Positions 15,858 to 24,425 of a stretch of 33,605 nucleotides of DNA are shown piece by piece. The notes beneath the pieces were generated by a model, which had not been told where the DNA came from, searched no databases, and worked only from the letters and a program-made list of their open reading frames with translations. The stretch is from contig JAKSBV010000046.1 in the NCBI GenBank assembly GCA_022360955.1, positions 1 through 33,605 on the forward strand, read 5' to 3'. A program made the translations under genes and the position numbers. The DNA is from Bacillota bacterium. Its GTDB lineage: Bacteria > Bacillota > Clostridia > SK-Y3. Within the stretch, counting starts at the first letter, position 1. Each line of letters begins with the position of its first letter.

Positions 15858-18695
15858 TTACTCAAACAAGTTTTTGATTTCATAACTCATTTCATCGCCG
15901 TTTACCGTTACAAGGATGTACTTGTATCCTTCAACAAGCGCTTCAATATTATCCGCATTTACTGACATGATGCCGGGGATGCTGATATAGCGTACACCTC
16001 TGTCGATATTGTGCTCCGTTTTGTTGTGATGATAGAAAACAAACACATTTTTGCCTTTTTTGGCAAGGCGTTCTGTCAGCATATCTTTAAAAAGCTGTGC
16101 TTCCCGGACATCCGTAAAGCCGTCTTCGCCGGTTAAAGGTTTCGGCAGGAAGATAAACACATTTTTATTGTTGATTTCTTCGATGGCATTTTTAAACCAT
16201 ACCCATTGGTCGGCATTGGTTTTTCTGAAGCCGTCATTATGATTATCCATGTACAGGAAGGTACTTCCTTCATGCTCAAGCATATGATGTCCCGATGTAT
16301 GGAGATACTTTGTATTCAGTCCTTCCAGCGTTTTGGGATCGATATTTCCTACAAAAGCGGCCAAGCTGCCGGATTTGTTAAAGGTATTAATGGCTTTGCG
16401 CATTACAATGTTTTCCAGCAGTGTGCTGCTGTCAATCGTATTTCCGAAAACCGAAAATTGCAGGCTTTGGCCCCCCGAATCCGGCGCAGAGGCCTTGTTT
16501 AACTCATCGGGCAGTCGTATGTCTTCGGGAAGCACAATGTTTTCCACTTTGTTTTCCGGATTGATAAACGTTAAATCATCAAAGTAAATAGCCCCTTTAT
16601 TTTTAACTTCCGGATCAACCTGTACCACATATAGCCTGGTGAAACGTACAGGGCCCTCCACATCCTCCGGTAGGGCAGCTTCAATATACTTCCATCCGTC
16701 CCAATCAATTTTCCTGGCAAAGGTAAGGCGGTGGAACTTATCGTTTTTATCCCGTATTCCCCCTCTGAGCCAGTGCTGCATATATTGGCTTCCATAGACC
16801 CATAGGCCGATTTTAGTGGTGTCGGGACTAATGACGAGTCCGTCACCGGCATACTGAAAATAGGCTGCTCTGGACTCTTCATGGTCGCTCGTAAAATCAA
16901 ACGTAAGCTTTCCGGCATACTCACCGTTTCTTTTTACTTCCGAGGATAGTGTATAATCCCCTTCTACATAAGAAGGATAGGGAAGAAAAGAGCCGTTTAT
17001 TTTTTCAAAATCATCCACTGCGGTTCCGAAGTCGACAGCAACGGAAGCATGGGTATTAACTTGGTCCACGGTAGCCGTTAAAATGTCTACCCCGCCTTTT
17101 AAAGCTTTAATGCTGTTGTCTTCAATGGCAGCAATCCCGTTAGGCATATCCCAGCTGATATCGGATAAGCTGATCGGAGCGGAATATCCCAAGCGATTCT
17201 TGCCGAAAACGGTTAGCTTCACTTTATCCCCGGTCTGCATATCGATACGTTTAGGTTGAATATCGATTGAAGACGGGGAACTGAGTACATCAATGGCATA
17301 AGTGCCCGAAGCGTTCTGATAGGTAGCTTTAATCACACCATGTCCTACAGTGGTGGGATAAAAGGTATTGCCGGCAAATGTTCCTTCGATATCACTGCAT
17401 TGCCATTTTATCCGATTCATATCTACCGGCACCGGATTATAGTTTTGATCATAGGCTTTGACGGTAAAAGCCCTGGAAGTATTCACAAAGACATTTTCAC
17501 TGATGCTTTCAATAACAAGACCGGCAATAGGAGCTTTAGGTGCCGAAGTTTTAATGCCTACGGCATTGGTAACCTTCCTCAGCCAACCGTCCGATGCACT
17601 GTTTACCACCTGAAGCCGATCATCTCCCAGGGTCTTGGAAACCAAAGTTGTAGAGCCGCCGCCGTCGAGGTTAATGGCATTGTGTATGCCCAGTTCTATC
17701 AACAGTGCTGCCATCTCTTCCTGGGTCATCCCTTTACTGGTGAGCTGACGTCCGTCCACAGTAACCAAATAGAGGGTTTTGCCGGCAGCATCGGTACCGA
17801 TTGCACTGCGAGGGTGGCGGCCTTTAATATTGTGGGTAAAAGGGACTTGTTGTCCGTCTTTTACTAACATAGTCCCGCCTCCGACAGCCAGCGCCAGATC
17901 TTTAAAATCCGGCTGGGTGACGATGTCCAATTGCACCGGGTCGCTTACCTGGAAATTATCAATTAAAAAAGGATCATATTCCGGCAGGTTACATATGATG
18001 TATCCGTTTTCCGGAATTTCCACCGGGGGCATTTCACGCCGGATTTCGCGTACGATACCGTTTTCCACGACTACTTCCACCTTATTGTTATCGGAACCCA
18101 GAGAATGGATATTCCAGTTCCGGTCATAGATGACAATGGAATCAAGGGGATCATATTTATTGATATGCTTCGCTGTAGCCGTATTATTGTTAGGTGCCGT
18201 AATCGTAATCTGATACGTCCAAGACCCGAACAATATATTTTTTAGCCGGTCTATGGACATGACGGACATTCCCTCCTGGTGGGCAGGTGTAGATAGTAAT
18301 TTTCCGTCTTTGACCTGGAGGCCTATGGACGAACCCATATCTGAAGTTCCGCGCAGCCTTTGAAAGAAGTCGGCATTGATGGCGGCCACCGCATTATTTT
18401 CTTGTGCCAGGTTCAGTACATTATCCATATGATTGCCGCCTTGGAGGTCGGTTAGTAAGTCCGCACTGAGGTATTGCTCGGTCAGGTCGGCTTTAATGAC
18501 GTTAATATTTAGCCATCCGTCGGTGGTGTAGCGTACGATGTTTTTTCTGGTAACGCCTTTGGTCACAGTCTCTTCGGCGCTTTTTTCATAGATAAGTATT
18601 TCTGCTGCGTTTACAAAAACAGGGGCCAGCATACTGAGGATGAAAAATATAACCAGCAGTATAGAGACCGCTATCGTGATTTTTTTGGTTCTCAT
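15858..18695 (-). CDS. Secreted multidomain phosphodiester glycosidase (NAGPA domain) protein
   Basis: The 945-residue product starts with a signal peptide (MRTKKITIAVSILLVIFF to FVNA, residues 1-30). Residues 80-385 form a NAGPA domain, shown by AAINADFF, RHPRSAIGTDAAGKTLYLVTVDGR and the LDGGGSTTLV motif (343-351). In this family the domain cleaves phosphodiester-linked sugars such as GlcNAc-1-phosphodiesters. Residues 390-560 look like two Ig-like/BIG-type domains (VNTSRAFTVKAYD; MQTGDKVKLTVFGKN). Residues 560-712 look like a carbohydrate-binding-type beta sandwich, opening DDFEKINGSF and ending KGAIYFDDLTF. Residues 745-910 resemble a calcineurin-like phosphoesterase with degraded metal motifs (VFGNT, VGNID, SGHHM, YHHNK). 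ATG 18695 has AAAGGA eight bases upstream; ATG 18725 is further out with no such site. It may trim teichoic-acid-like or lipid-linked glycan phosphodiesters at the surface. Confidence 0.87.
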   Translation of the reverse strand: MRTKKITIAVSILLVIFFILSMLAPVFVNAAEILIYEKSAEETVTKGVTRKNIVRYTTDGWLNINVIKADLTEQYLSADLLTDLQGGNHMDNVLNLAQENNAVAAINADFFQRLRGTSDMGSSIGLQVKDGKLLSTPAHQEGMSVMSIDRLKNILFGSWTYQITITAPNNNTATAKHINKYDPLDSIVIYDRNWNIHSLGSDNNKVEVVVENGIVREIRREMPPVEIPENGYIICNLPEYDPFLIDNFQVSDPVQLDIVTQPDFKDLALAVGGGTMLVKDGQQVPFTHNIKGRHPRSAIGTDAAGKTLYLVTVDGRQLTSKGMTQEEMAALLIELGIHNAINLDGGGSTTLVSKTLGDDRLQVVNSASDGWLRKVTNAVGIKTSAPKAPIAGLVIESISENVFVNTSRAFTVKAYDQNYNPVPVDMNRIKWQCSDIEGTFAGNTFYPTTVGHGVIKATYQNASGTYAIDVLSSPSSIDIQPKRIDMQTGDKVKLTVFGKNRLGYSAPISLSDISWDMPNGIAAIEDNSIKALKGGVDILTATVDQVNTHASVAVDFGTAVDDFEKINGSFLPYPSYVEGDYTLSSEVKRNGEYAGKLTFDFTSDHEESRAAYFQYAGDGLVISPDTTKIGLWVYGSQYMQHWLRGGIRDKNDKFHRLTFARKIDWDGWKYIEAALPEDVEGPVRFTRLYVVQVDPEVKNKGAIYFDDLTFINPENKVENIVLPEDIRLPDELNKASAPDSGGQSLQFSVFGNTIDSSTLLENIVMRKAINTFNKSGSLAAFVGNIDPKTLEGLNTKYLHTSGHHMLEHEGSTFLYMDNHNDGFRKTNADQWVWFKNAIEEINNKNVFIFLPKPLTGEDGFTDVREAQLFKDMLTERLAKKGKNVFVFYHHNKTEHNIDRGVRYISIPGIMSVNADNIEALVEGYKYILVTVNGDEMSYEIKNLFE

Positions 18696-18723
18696 AGGTA
18701 TGGTCCTTTCTTTTGGTAAGTTC

Positions 18724-18776
18724 ATAGTTTGCGGCTAACCGTTCACGGCGGCTGGGAACCGTTAACGTCAAACTAT
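18724..18776 (-). promoter_or_regulatory. Inverted repeat in the leader of the glycosidase gene
   Basis: ATAGTTTG (18724-18731) and CAAACTAT (18769-18776) are a perfect 8-bp inverted repeat enclosing about 37 GC-rich bases that include two AACCGTT words. On the minus strand it lies between the candidate promoter and the ribosome binding site, so it may form a leader hairpin or bind a regulator. Confidence 0.4.
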
Positions 18777-18780
18777 ACTT

Positions 18781-18809
18781 ATTATATAGTATTTCCAATT
18801 CTGTGTATA
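18781..18809 (-). promoter_or_regulatory. Candidate promoter of the glycosidase gene
   Basis: On the minus strand TATACA (at 18809-18804) and TATAAT (at 18786-18781) are separated by 17 bases, a good sigma-A arrangement with a perfect -10 box and four of six -35 matches. The predicted leader is about 80 bases and contains the inverted repeat above. Confidence 0.45.
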
Positions 18810-18904
18810 TAGATCACAAGGGGTTAAATCTTAAAATTCTGTTAATCGGATATTAAGTTTTATTAACAAAGAAAATGACATTATTTCCTACATTAAACTT
18901 TTTC

Positions 18905-18997
18905 ATGACACAGTTCACGACACCTTGCTGCTGATTACTTTCCGTTCCTTGTTTGGTCATATTCCGAGCTCTGACTTCCGATCTCAGGTACATAAAT
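18905..18997 (+). repeat. Fragment (right half) of the MITE-like repeat
   Basis: The words CTTGCTGCTGATTACTTT, GTTCCTTGTTTGGTCATATTCCGA, CTGACTTCCGATCTCAGG and GTACATAA match the right half of copy A, including the exact CTCAGGTACATAA junction. The left half and the terminal inverted repeat are missing. Confidence 0.65.
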
Positions 18998-19080
18998 TTT
19001 TTTAACTATATTAAATGTACCCATATATAAAATAATGAATTGAATTTATCTACCGGTTAGCATATAATTGAGTATGGAAT

Positions 19081-19290
19081 ATAGATAATAAACAGTAAAG
19101 TTGGAAATATAATCGTATTCCAGCAACAGGTATTCCGAATCTGAAAAATAGTTGAAGGCTGAGAGATGAGGGTTGAGAATGAACCGTGGACCGTTTGCGA
19201 GACCTTGTCGCTGATTACTTTGTGTTCCTGTTCGGTTATATTCCGATCTCCGGTTTATATACTTCCACACGATTATATTTCTATCTCTAG
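19081..19290 (+). repeat. MITE-like intergenic repeat, copy B
   Basis: GAAATATAATCG (19104-19115) and CGATTATATTTC (19270-19281) are perfect 12-bp inverted repeats. The left outer end ATAGATAATAAACAGTAAAG matches the outer end of the inverted copy near 28825. The core has the array GTTGAAG, GCTGAGA, GATGAGG, GTTGAGA and the conserved CTGATTACTTTGTGTTCCTG block. No coding capacity. Confidence 0.78.
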
Positions 19291-19347
19291 TAGGGATGAT
19301 CATCCGTAAACGCCGGATAACAAATTTGAAGCGGAGAAGGTGAAAGG

Positions 19348-20346
19348 TTGGAAAGGGATAGAGGACAAAAAAGAGGTAAGCGGTGGCTGCCGATTTGTTT
19401 AATAATGATTGGTACGATTGCTCTTTTTTTGGGTGCGGGTCAAATGACGGTACGACAAGATAAAAAGCAGTTTATACCTATAGAAAAAAATCAACATCCT
19501 CCACAAGCCGGAACGGAAGAAAACACCGGCCCGCAACCTGTTTTAGGTGTGGAAACTTCTATCGTTCATATCGGAGAAGGCGGGGAAAAAGATCATGTTG
19601 ATCAGGGTAAGGCCGGAAGGGAAGCAACGGGTTCTATTGCCGAAAAGATACCGGTATTAATGTACCATCATATGCTAAGAGACGAAGAGAACAAATTATT
19701 CAAAGAGAACGGTGCGGTTATTGGGGTGGACAAATTTGAAGAACAAATGAAGTTTCTCCATGAACAAGGTTTTCATACCATTACCCTTGCCGAGATGGAA
19801 AAGTTTTTGGATAAAGAAATCACGTTACCGGAAAAAAGCCTTTTAATTACTTTTGACGACGGATATTTAAGCAATTACATCTATGCTTATCCCATATTAA
19901 AGAAATACGGATTAAAGGCAGCGGTGTTTATGATAACGGCAGAGGTGGCCGGCACGCCCCAACCCTTTGATCCTGATGCACTTACGAGATTTAGCTGGGA
20001 AGAAATGGAGAAGAGCAAGGACGTATTTGAGTTTGAAAGCCATACCCATGCGATGCACAGCAAAGCGGACGGCGTTGCCTATTTGCTTTGTAAATCGGAT
20101 CAGAAGATTAAAGAAGATTTGGCTGTAAGCAAACAATTGTTAAGTTCAAAGTATTTTGCTTATCCCTATGGCGCATATAATGCAGCAACAATTGATATAT
20201 TAAAAGACCTTGGTTTTAAAATGGCCTTTACAACGAAAGAGGGCAGTGTGGCACAGGATAGCAATCCGTACGAATTGAAGCGGTATGCCATATGGCCTAA
20301 TACAACATTGAAAAAATTTAAGAAAATAGTGGGAGTTGCTAAATAA
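19348..20346 (+). CDS. Membrane-anchored polysaccharide deacetylase (CE4)
   Basis: The 332-residue protein has a short basic N-terminus, one membrane anchor (about residues 12-32) and a low-complexity linker to about residue 95. A CE4/NodB-type catalytic domain follows: IPVLMYHHM opens it, TFDDG is at 168-172, ESHTH at 230-234 holds the metal histidines, and YFAYPYGAYN is at about 269-278. Such enzymes remove N-acetyl groups from surface polysaccharides or peptidoglycan outside the membrane. The start is TTG 19348, preceded by a GAAGGTGAAAGG purine block; no other start fits ahead of the membrane segment. Its stop overlaps the next start (TAATG). Its place upstream of GT4, csaB and tagA suggests that it modifies the same cell-wall polymer. 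Confidence 0.9.
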   Translation: MERDRGQKRGKRWLPICLIMIGTIALFLGAGQMTVRQDKKQFIPIEKNQHPPQAGTEENTGPQPVLGVETSIVHIGEGGEKDHVDQGKAGREATGSIAEKIPVLMYHHMLRDEENKLFKENGAVIGVDKFEEQMKFLHEQGFHTITLAEMEKFLDKEITLPEKSLLITFDDGYLSNYIYAYPILKKYGLKAAVFMITAEVAGTPQPFDPDALTRFSWEEMEKSKDVFEFESHTHAMHSKADGVAYLLCKSDQKIKEDLAVSKQLLSSKYFAYPYGAYNAATIDILKDLGFKMAFTTKEGSVAQDSNPYELKRYAIWPNTTLKKFKKIVGVAK

Positions 20347-21491
20347 TGGAGCAAAAGAATGATAATATCTTGATGACATTAATGGGATTGGAAATAGGGG
20401 GAGCGGAGACACATGTGGTAGAGCTTGCAAAAGAGCTGCAAAAGCAAGGATTGAACATGATCTTGGCTTCCAATGGCGGTGTTTATGAGAAGGAGCTGTC
20501 GGAGTGCGGCATCAAACATTATAAAGTGCCCCTACATAATAAGCAACCCCATAATGTGATAAAATCGTACAAGTCCATAAAGAGAGTGATAAGGGAGGAA
20601 AAAATTGATCTGGTGCACGCCCATGCCCGGATTCCCGCATTTATATGCGGTCTGCTGCACGAAAAAATGAAATTTCCCTTTGTCACGACTGCCCATTGGG
20701 TATTCAATACGGGGTGGGGATTAAAATATATTACCAATTGGGGACAAAAGACCCTTGCGGTGAGTGAAGATATTAAGACATATCTGATGCAGAACTACCA
20801 AGTACGTGAAGAAGATATCAAAGTAACCATCAATGGCATAGATACGGAAAAATTTTCTCCCCATGTTGATTTCAGTGACATCAAGGAGGATTTTAAGCTT
20901 AAGGATAGTGGTTACCGTATCGTAACCATCAGCAGATTGGATAGTGACAGGAGCGATATTGCATTCCAGTTGGTTGAAATCGTGCCTGAGCTGGTCAAAG
21001 AAAAGGCCGATTTGGAGGTTGTCATTGTAGGTGGCGGAAATGTATTCGAACGGTTAAATGAAAAAGTGAACGAAATGAATCAAAAACTGGGACGTCGTGT
21101 CATTGTAATGACCGGTCCGCGAACCGATATTAATAAATTTGTGGCTTCGGCCGATTTGTTTGTCGGTGTCAGCCGGGCTGCGCTGGAAGCAATGGCGGCT
21201 GCAAAACCGGTTATTTTGGCAGGAAACGAAGGTTATATCGGTATTTTTGATGAACAAAAGCTGCCTACTGCCATTAACAGCAATTTTACCTGCCGCGGAT
21301 CACAGCAGTCTGGCCGGGAATTGTTGAAAAGAGATGTACTGCATGTTTTCAACCAAATGGATCAAGATGAGAAAAAGAGGGTAGGAGATTTGGGAAGGCA
21401 AACGATCGAAGAAAGATATTCGGTCAAAAAAATGGCCCGGGATAATATTGAAGTTTATAGGCAATTGCTTTTCGAATCAAAGAACATGTAG
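20346..21491 (+). CDS. Family 4 glycosyltransferase
   Basis: A 381-residue GT-B glycosyltransferase. The N-terminal half has TLMGLEIGGAETHVVELAKEL, KIDLVHAHARIPAFICGLL and VTTAHWVFNTGWGLKYITNWG; the C-terminal half has VTINGIDTEKFSP, RIVTISRLDSDRSDIAFQL and ADLFVGVSRAALEAMAAAKPVILAGNEG, the donor-binding region, where Arg-Ala replaces the more usual Ser-Glu. Donor and acceptor are unknown. The ATG overlaps the deacetylase stop by one base, so the two are translationally coupled. It is followed by a 118-base gap with a repeat-derived hairpin, then csaB. Confidence 0.9.
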   Translation: MEQKNDNILMTLMGLEIGGAETHVVELAKELQKQGLNMILASNGGVYEKELSECGIKHYKVPLHNKQPHNVIKSYKSIKRVIREEKIDLVHAHARIPAFICGLLHEKMKFPFVTTAHWVFNTGWGLKYITNWGQKTLAVSEDIKTYLMQNYQVREEDIKVTINGIDTEKFSPHVDFSDIKEDFKLKDSGYRIVTISRLDSDRSDIAFQLVEIVPELVKEKADLEVVIVGGGNVFERLNEKVNEMNQKLGRRVIVMTGPRTDINKFVASADLFVGVSRAALEAMAAAKPVILAGNEGYIGIFDEQKLPTAINSNFTCRGSQQSGRELLKRDVLHVFNQMDQDEKKRVGDLGRQTIEERYSVKKMARDNIEVYRQLLFESKNM

Positions 21492-21521
21492 TACGTTCGA
21501 TCTATAAAAAAACTAATATTG

Positions 21522-21584
21522 GTTTAGAGTTGAGGGTTCAGGGTTAACGGTTTCGGTTTCTTCTCCGGGCACCCAACTCCAAAC
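21522..21584. repeat. Hairpin built from a GTTGAGG-type array, ahead of csaB
   Basis: GTTTAGAGTTGAGG (21522-21535) pairs with CCCAACTCCAAAC (21572-21584) with one bulge. The left side continues in seven-base units (GTTGAGG, GTTCAGG, GTTAACG, GTTTCGG). It lies inside the deacetylase-tagA unit, 12 bases before the csaB ribosome binding site, and could act on the mRNA. Confidence 0.55.
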
Positions 21585-21609
21585 GCCGAACTACAAAGGA
21601 GCAAAACTT

Positions 21610-22716
21610 ATGTATGACGTAATGGTATCCGGGTATTACGGATTTAAAAATAGTGGTGATGATGCCCTGTTGATGGCAATGATTGATAGTCTTCGCATGT
21701 TTAAAAAGGACATCAAAATACTGGTGTTGTCCATGAACCCCAAAGAGACAAAAAAAATCTACGGTGTGGATGCGATCAACCGATTTAATGTGTTTCAAAT
21801 CCTATGGGCGATGAAACGCTCAAAACTGTTGATAAACGGTGGCGGAAGTCTTATTCAGGATATTACCAGTACCCAATCCTTAATGTATTATCTGAGCATT
21901 ATATGGATGGCCAAAAAGATGGGACTGAAAGTCATGGTATACGCCAACGGCATCGGTCCGATTTATAAAGAGGCGAACCGAAAGCTGACCAAAAGAATTG
22001 TAAATCAGGTAGATATGATTACCTTAAGGGAGGAAGGCTCCAGGCAGGAATTGCGTAGGCTGGACATTCAAAAGCCGCCTATCCTGGTAACGGCAGATCC
22101 TGCATTGACATTGGAAGCTGTAGACGGACATGCGGTTGATGAAGTATTTCAAAAAGAAAAGATAGATTGTTCCGGTCCGTTAATAGGGTTTTCGCTGAGA
22201 GATTGGAAAGGACATGAGAAAAGATACGGCGCAGTCATTGCGCAAATAGCCGACTATATGATTGAAAAATACAATGCAAAGCCGGTGTTTATCCCGATGC
22301 AATACCCTAGAGATCTCCCCATTGCCCAAAAGATTGTTTCCATGATGAAAGGGAAAGGTTATATTATCGAGAATCAATATAGTGTTTTGCAGACTTTGGG
22401 GATCGTGAAAAAAATGGATATGCTTATCGGTATGAGACTGCATACGCTTATCTATGCCGCCAGCCTGGGGGTTCCGTTAATCGGCCTGGTATATGAGCCG
22501 AAAGTGGCAGGCTTTTTAGAATATGTCCGTCAAAAATCGGCGGGGGATGTCACCCAATTGGAAACCGAGAAATTGAGGCAGTTGGTAGATGAGGTCTGGA
22601 ACAAAAGGGACAGCGTGAGAAAAGAGCTGGAACAAGTTACCGCGGATTTAAAGCAAAAAGCGCTGGAAAATGCGAAATTGGCAGTTGAGCTTTTGGACAA
22701 GCAGGTGAAAAGATGA
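21610..22716 (+). CDS. csaB: Polysaccharide pyruvyl transferase
   Basis: The 368-residue product matches CsaB. The N-terminus is DVMVSGYYGFKNSGDDALLMAMIDSLR, followed by LLINGGGSLIQDITSTQSLMYYLS, MVYANGIGPIYKEANRKL, TADPALTLE and the C-terminal KKMDMLIGMRLHTLIYAASLGVPLIGLVYEPKV. The enzyme adds pyruvyl ketals from phosphoenolpyruvate to secondary cell-wall polysaccharide, and SLH-domain proteins bind that pyruvylated polymer. An AAGGAG lies upstream at normal distance, and the stop overlaps the next start as ATGA. Its presence is the main reason to read this cluster as an S-layer anchoring polymer pathway. No SLH-domain protein is encoded in the window. Confidence 0.95.
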   Translation: MYDVMVSGYYGFKNSGDDALLMAMIDSLRMFKKDIKILVLSMNPKETKKIYGVDAINRFNVFQILWAMKRSKLLINGGGSLIQDITSTQSLMYYLSIIWMAKKMGLKVMVYANGIGPIYKEANRKLTKRIVNQVDMITLREEGSRQELRRLDIQKPPILVTADPALTLEAVDGHAVDEVFQKEKIDCSGPLIGFSLRDWKGHEKRYGAVIAQIADYMIEKYNAKPVFIPMQYPRDLPIAQKIVSMMKGKGYIIENQYSVLQTLGIVKKMDMLIGMRLHTLIYAASLGVPLIGLVYEPKVAGFLEYVRQKSAGDVTQLETEKLRQLVDEVWNKRDSVRKELEQVTADLKQKALENAKLAVELLDKQVKR

Positions 22717-23447
22717 GAGAGATGCTGGACGTGCTGGGTGTAAATATTGACATGGTTACGCTTGAACAGGCGGAACAGAAGATTTGGGCGTTTTTAAAGG
22801 GTGAAAAACTGCGTATGGTTTTTACGCCGAACTCCGAAATGATTATGCTTGCACGCAAAGATGGGGCATTGAAGCAGGTCTTGAATGGCGGTGACTTGGT
22901 GATTGCCGAAGGGATTGGTGTGGTTTACGCGTCCGGAATACTGGGAAAGCCTCTTGCAGAGAGGGTGGCAGGTTTTGACACAGCCAAAAGGATGATCACA
23001 AAGCTGCCGGAAAAGGGCTACACGTTGTTTCTGCTGGGAGGAGCGCCCGGGGTTGCCGAAACGGCGAAGGAAAACTTGGAGAAGCAATATCCCGGCATTC
23101 GCATTGCAGGTACACAGGACGGATATTTTGACGAACAAAAGGAGCAGCAAATCATTGCAGACGTGAATCGAATAAAGCCCGATATCCTTTTTGTATGTCT
23201 GGGGATGTCCAAACAGGAAAAATGGATTTACAACAATCGTGATAAGCTGAACGTTAAAGTCTGTATGGGCATTGGTGGCAGTTTGGATGTCTTTGCGGGG
23301 AAAGCCCGGAGAGCACCGGACTTTTATTGTAAATACGGATTGGAATGGTTTTACCGATTAATGAAAGAGCCCTGGCGTTATAAACGCATGATGGCCCTGC
23401 CGAAGTTTGCCTTGACGGTGATTTGGGAGAAGATAAAAGGGGATTAG
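22713..23447 (+). CDS. tagA: WecG/TagA/CpsF family glycosyltransferase
   Basis: The 244-residue enzyme is a full-length GT26 protein. It has VNIDMVTLEQAEQKI, FTPNSEMIMLARKD, LVIAEGIGVVYAS, LFLLGGAPGVAETAKENLE, LFVCLGMSKQEKWIY, GIGGSLDVFAGKARRAP and the C-terminal GLEWFYRLMKEPWRYKRM segment that completes the active site at the membrane. In wall teichoic acid synthesis TagA adds N-acetylmannosamine to undecaprenyl-diphosphate-GlcNAc; related enzymes use other sugars. The acidic residue before the GIGVV motif is Glu here, where many homologues have Asp. Start and csaB stop overlap by four bases. It probably performs an early step on the lipid-linked polymer. Confidence 0.93.
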   Translation: MREMLDVLGVNIDMVTLEQAEQKIWAFLKGEKLRMVFTPNSEMIMLARKDGALKQVLNGGDLVIAEGIGVVYASGILGKPLAERVAGFDTAKRMITKLPEKGYTLFLLGGAPGVAETAKENLEKQYPGIRIAGTQDGYFDEQKEQQIIADVNRIKPDILFVCLGMSKQEKWIYNNRDKLNVKVCMGIGGSLDVFAGKARRAPDFYCKYGLEWFYRLMKEPWRYKRMMALPKFALTVIWEKIKGD

Positions 23448-23600
23448 GTAGTTGGGAGTGAGGGGTGGGGAGGATGGTTTGAGTGTTTCGAAACGGAGTG
23501 AGTGAAAGCGAGGGAGTCGTTGCTGTGCTGCATAAACAACGTATGATGCACTGTAGGAGATAGATCCTTAGCCCTCAACGCTCAACAAATTCTTAGTGCT
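23448..23600 (+). repeat. Seven-base-period arrays downstream of tagA
   Basis: Directly after the tagA stop the sequence reads in G-rich units (GTTGGGA, GTGAGGG, GTGGGGA), and near 23571-23587 CCCTCAACGCTCAAC is the same type of array on the opposite strand. The two could pair across about 100 bases. No gene and no clear terminator is seen. Confidence 0.5.
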
Positions 23601-23656
23601 TAGTTTAAACCAGTACAAGTTGTAAAATAGATGAAAAAACAAATGGGGGAATAGAA

Positions 23657-24424
23657 ATGACGGCATTAAAGGTTGAACTTTTGCAGTATACGCGTGAGCC
23701 TCAGAAGCTCATAGCGGCAGCAGCCAAGTTGTGTTATTCCAGTTCCGGCATAGAAGGGATTATGGAAGGTTTAACACCGGAAAAGACAGAGGACTTTTTG
23801 GAAAGGTTACTGGCTTTAGGGCATGAAAGCCCTATTGAGCATGTATGCTTTACTTTTGGTGTAGAAGGGGTCAGCAGAAGTCTGCTGGCACAGATAACCC
23901 GTCATAGAATTGCCAGTTTCAGTGTGAAATCCCAGCGGTATGTGAAGGAAGGACAATTTGAATATGTCGTTCCGCCGGAAATAGCCTGCGAGCCCAAGGC
24001 CAAAGAAATATTCATGCAGGCAATGGCACAGGACCAGCAGACCTACAATGAATTGGCGGATATGCTCGCATCAAAACACTATCGGACATTGATCGGGCAG
24101 GGCAAAACAGAAAAGCAGGCTAGACGTATAGCGGAAAAAAAGGCCATTGAAGATGCACGGTATGTGCTGCCCAATGCCTGTGAGACAAAGATGATTGTAA
24201 CCATGAATGCACGGAGTCTGCAAAATTTCTTTCACCACCGGTGCTGTGAAAGGGCCCAGTGGGAAATTAGGGAATTGTCCATAGAAATGCTAAAACTGGT
24301 ACGTGCAGTGGCTCCGACCATATTTAAGCACTCCGGCCCCGTATGTGTTGCGGCTGCTTGTCCCGAAGGCAAAATGAGCTGCGGTGGGTCAAAGGAGAAA
24401 AAAGAATTTTTTAGGAGCTTGTAA
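23657..24424 (+). CDS. thyX: Flavin-dependent thymidylate synthase
   Basis: The 255-residue product is ThyX, which makes dTMP from dUMP with FAD, NADPH and methylene-tetrahydrofolate in the cytoplasm. The signature RHR-x7-S is present as [14 protein letters not shown], and [25 protein letters not shown] precedes it. Later blocks are [37 protein letters not shown], typical of the family. The C-terminal tail is Cys-rich ([15 protein letters not shown]), as in several clostridial ThyX proteins. GGGGGAA upstream of the ATG serves as binding site. The gene is followed by tmk with one base between stop and start, so two successive steps of dTTP synthesis are co-expressed. Confidence 0.96.
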   Translation: MTALKVELLQYTREPQKLIAAAAKLCYSSSGIEGIMEGLTPEKTEDFLERLLALGHESPIEHVCFTFGVEGVSRSLLAQITRHRIASFSVKSQRYVKEGQFEYVVPPEIACEPKAKEIFMQAMAQDQQTYNELADMLASKHYRTLIGQGKTEKQARRIAEKKAIEDARYVLPNACETKMIVTMNARSLQNFFHHRCCERAQWEIRELSIEMLKLVRAVAPTIFKHSGPVCVAAACPEGKMSCGGSKEKKEFFRSL

Positions 24425-24425
24425 G

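Larger units (their letters stand above)
18810..19347. other. Repeat-filled gap between divergent genes
   Basis: No gene is supported here. The stretch holds a right-half fragment of the MITE-like repeat at about 18905-18997 and a near-complete copy at 19081-19290. The last 60 bases lead into the ribosome binding site of the deacetylase gene. Confidence 0.7.

Noticed and set aside
15858-18695. Active C-terminal metallophosphoesterase
   Set aside because: The Asp and Asn residues needed for the two metals are replaced in every motif that could be located, so activity is not claimed.
19151-19185. Regular repeats that might be a CRISPR array
   Set aside because: The units are seven bases and contiguous, with no spacers of constant length and no cas genes nearby.
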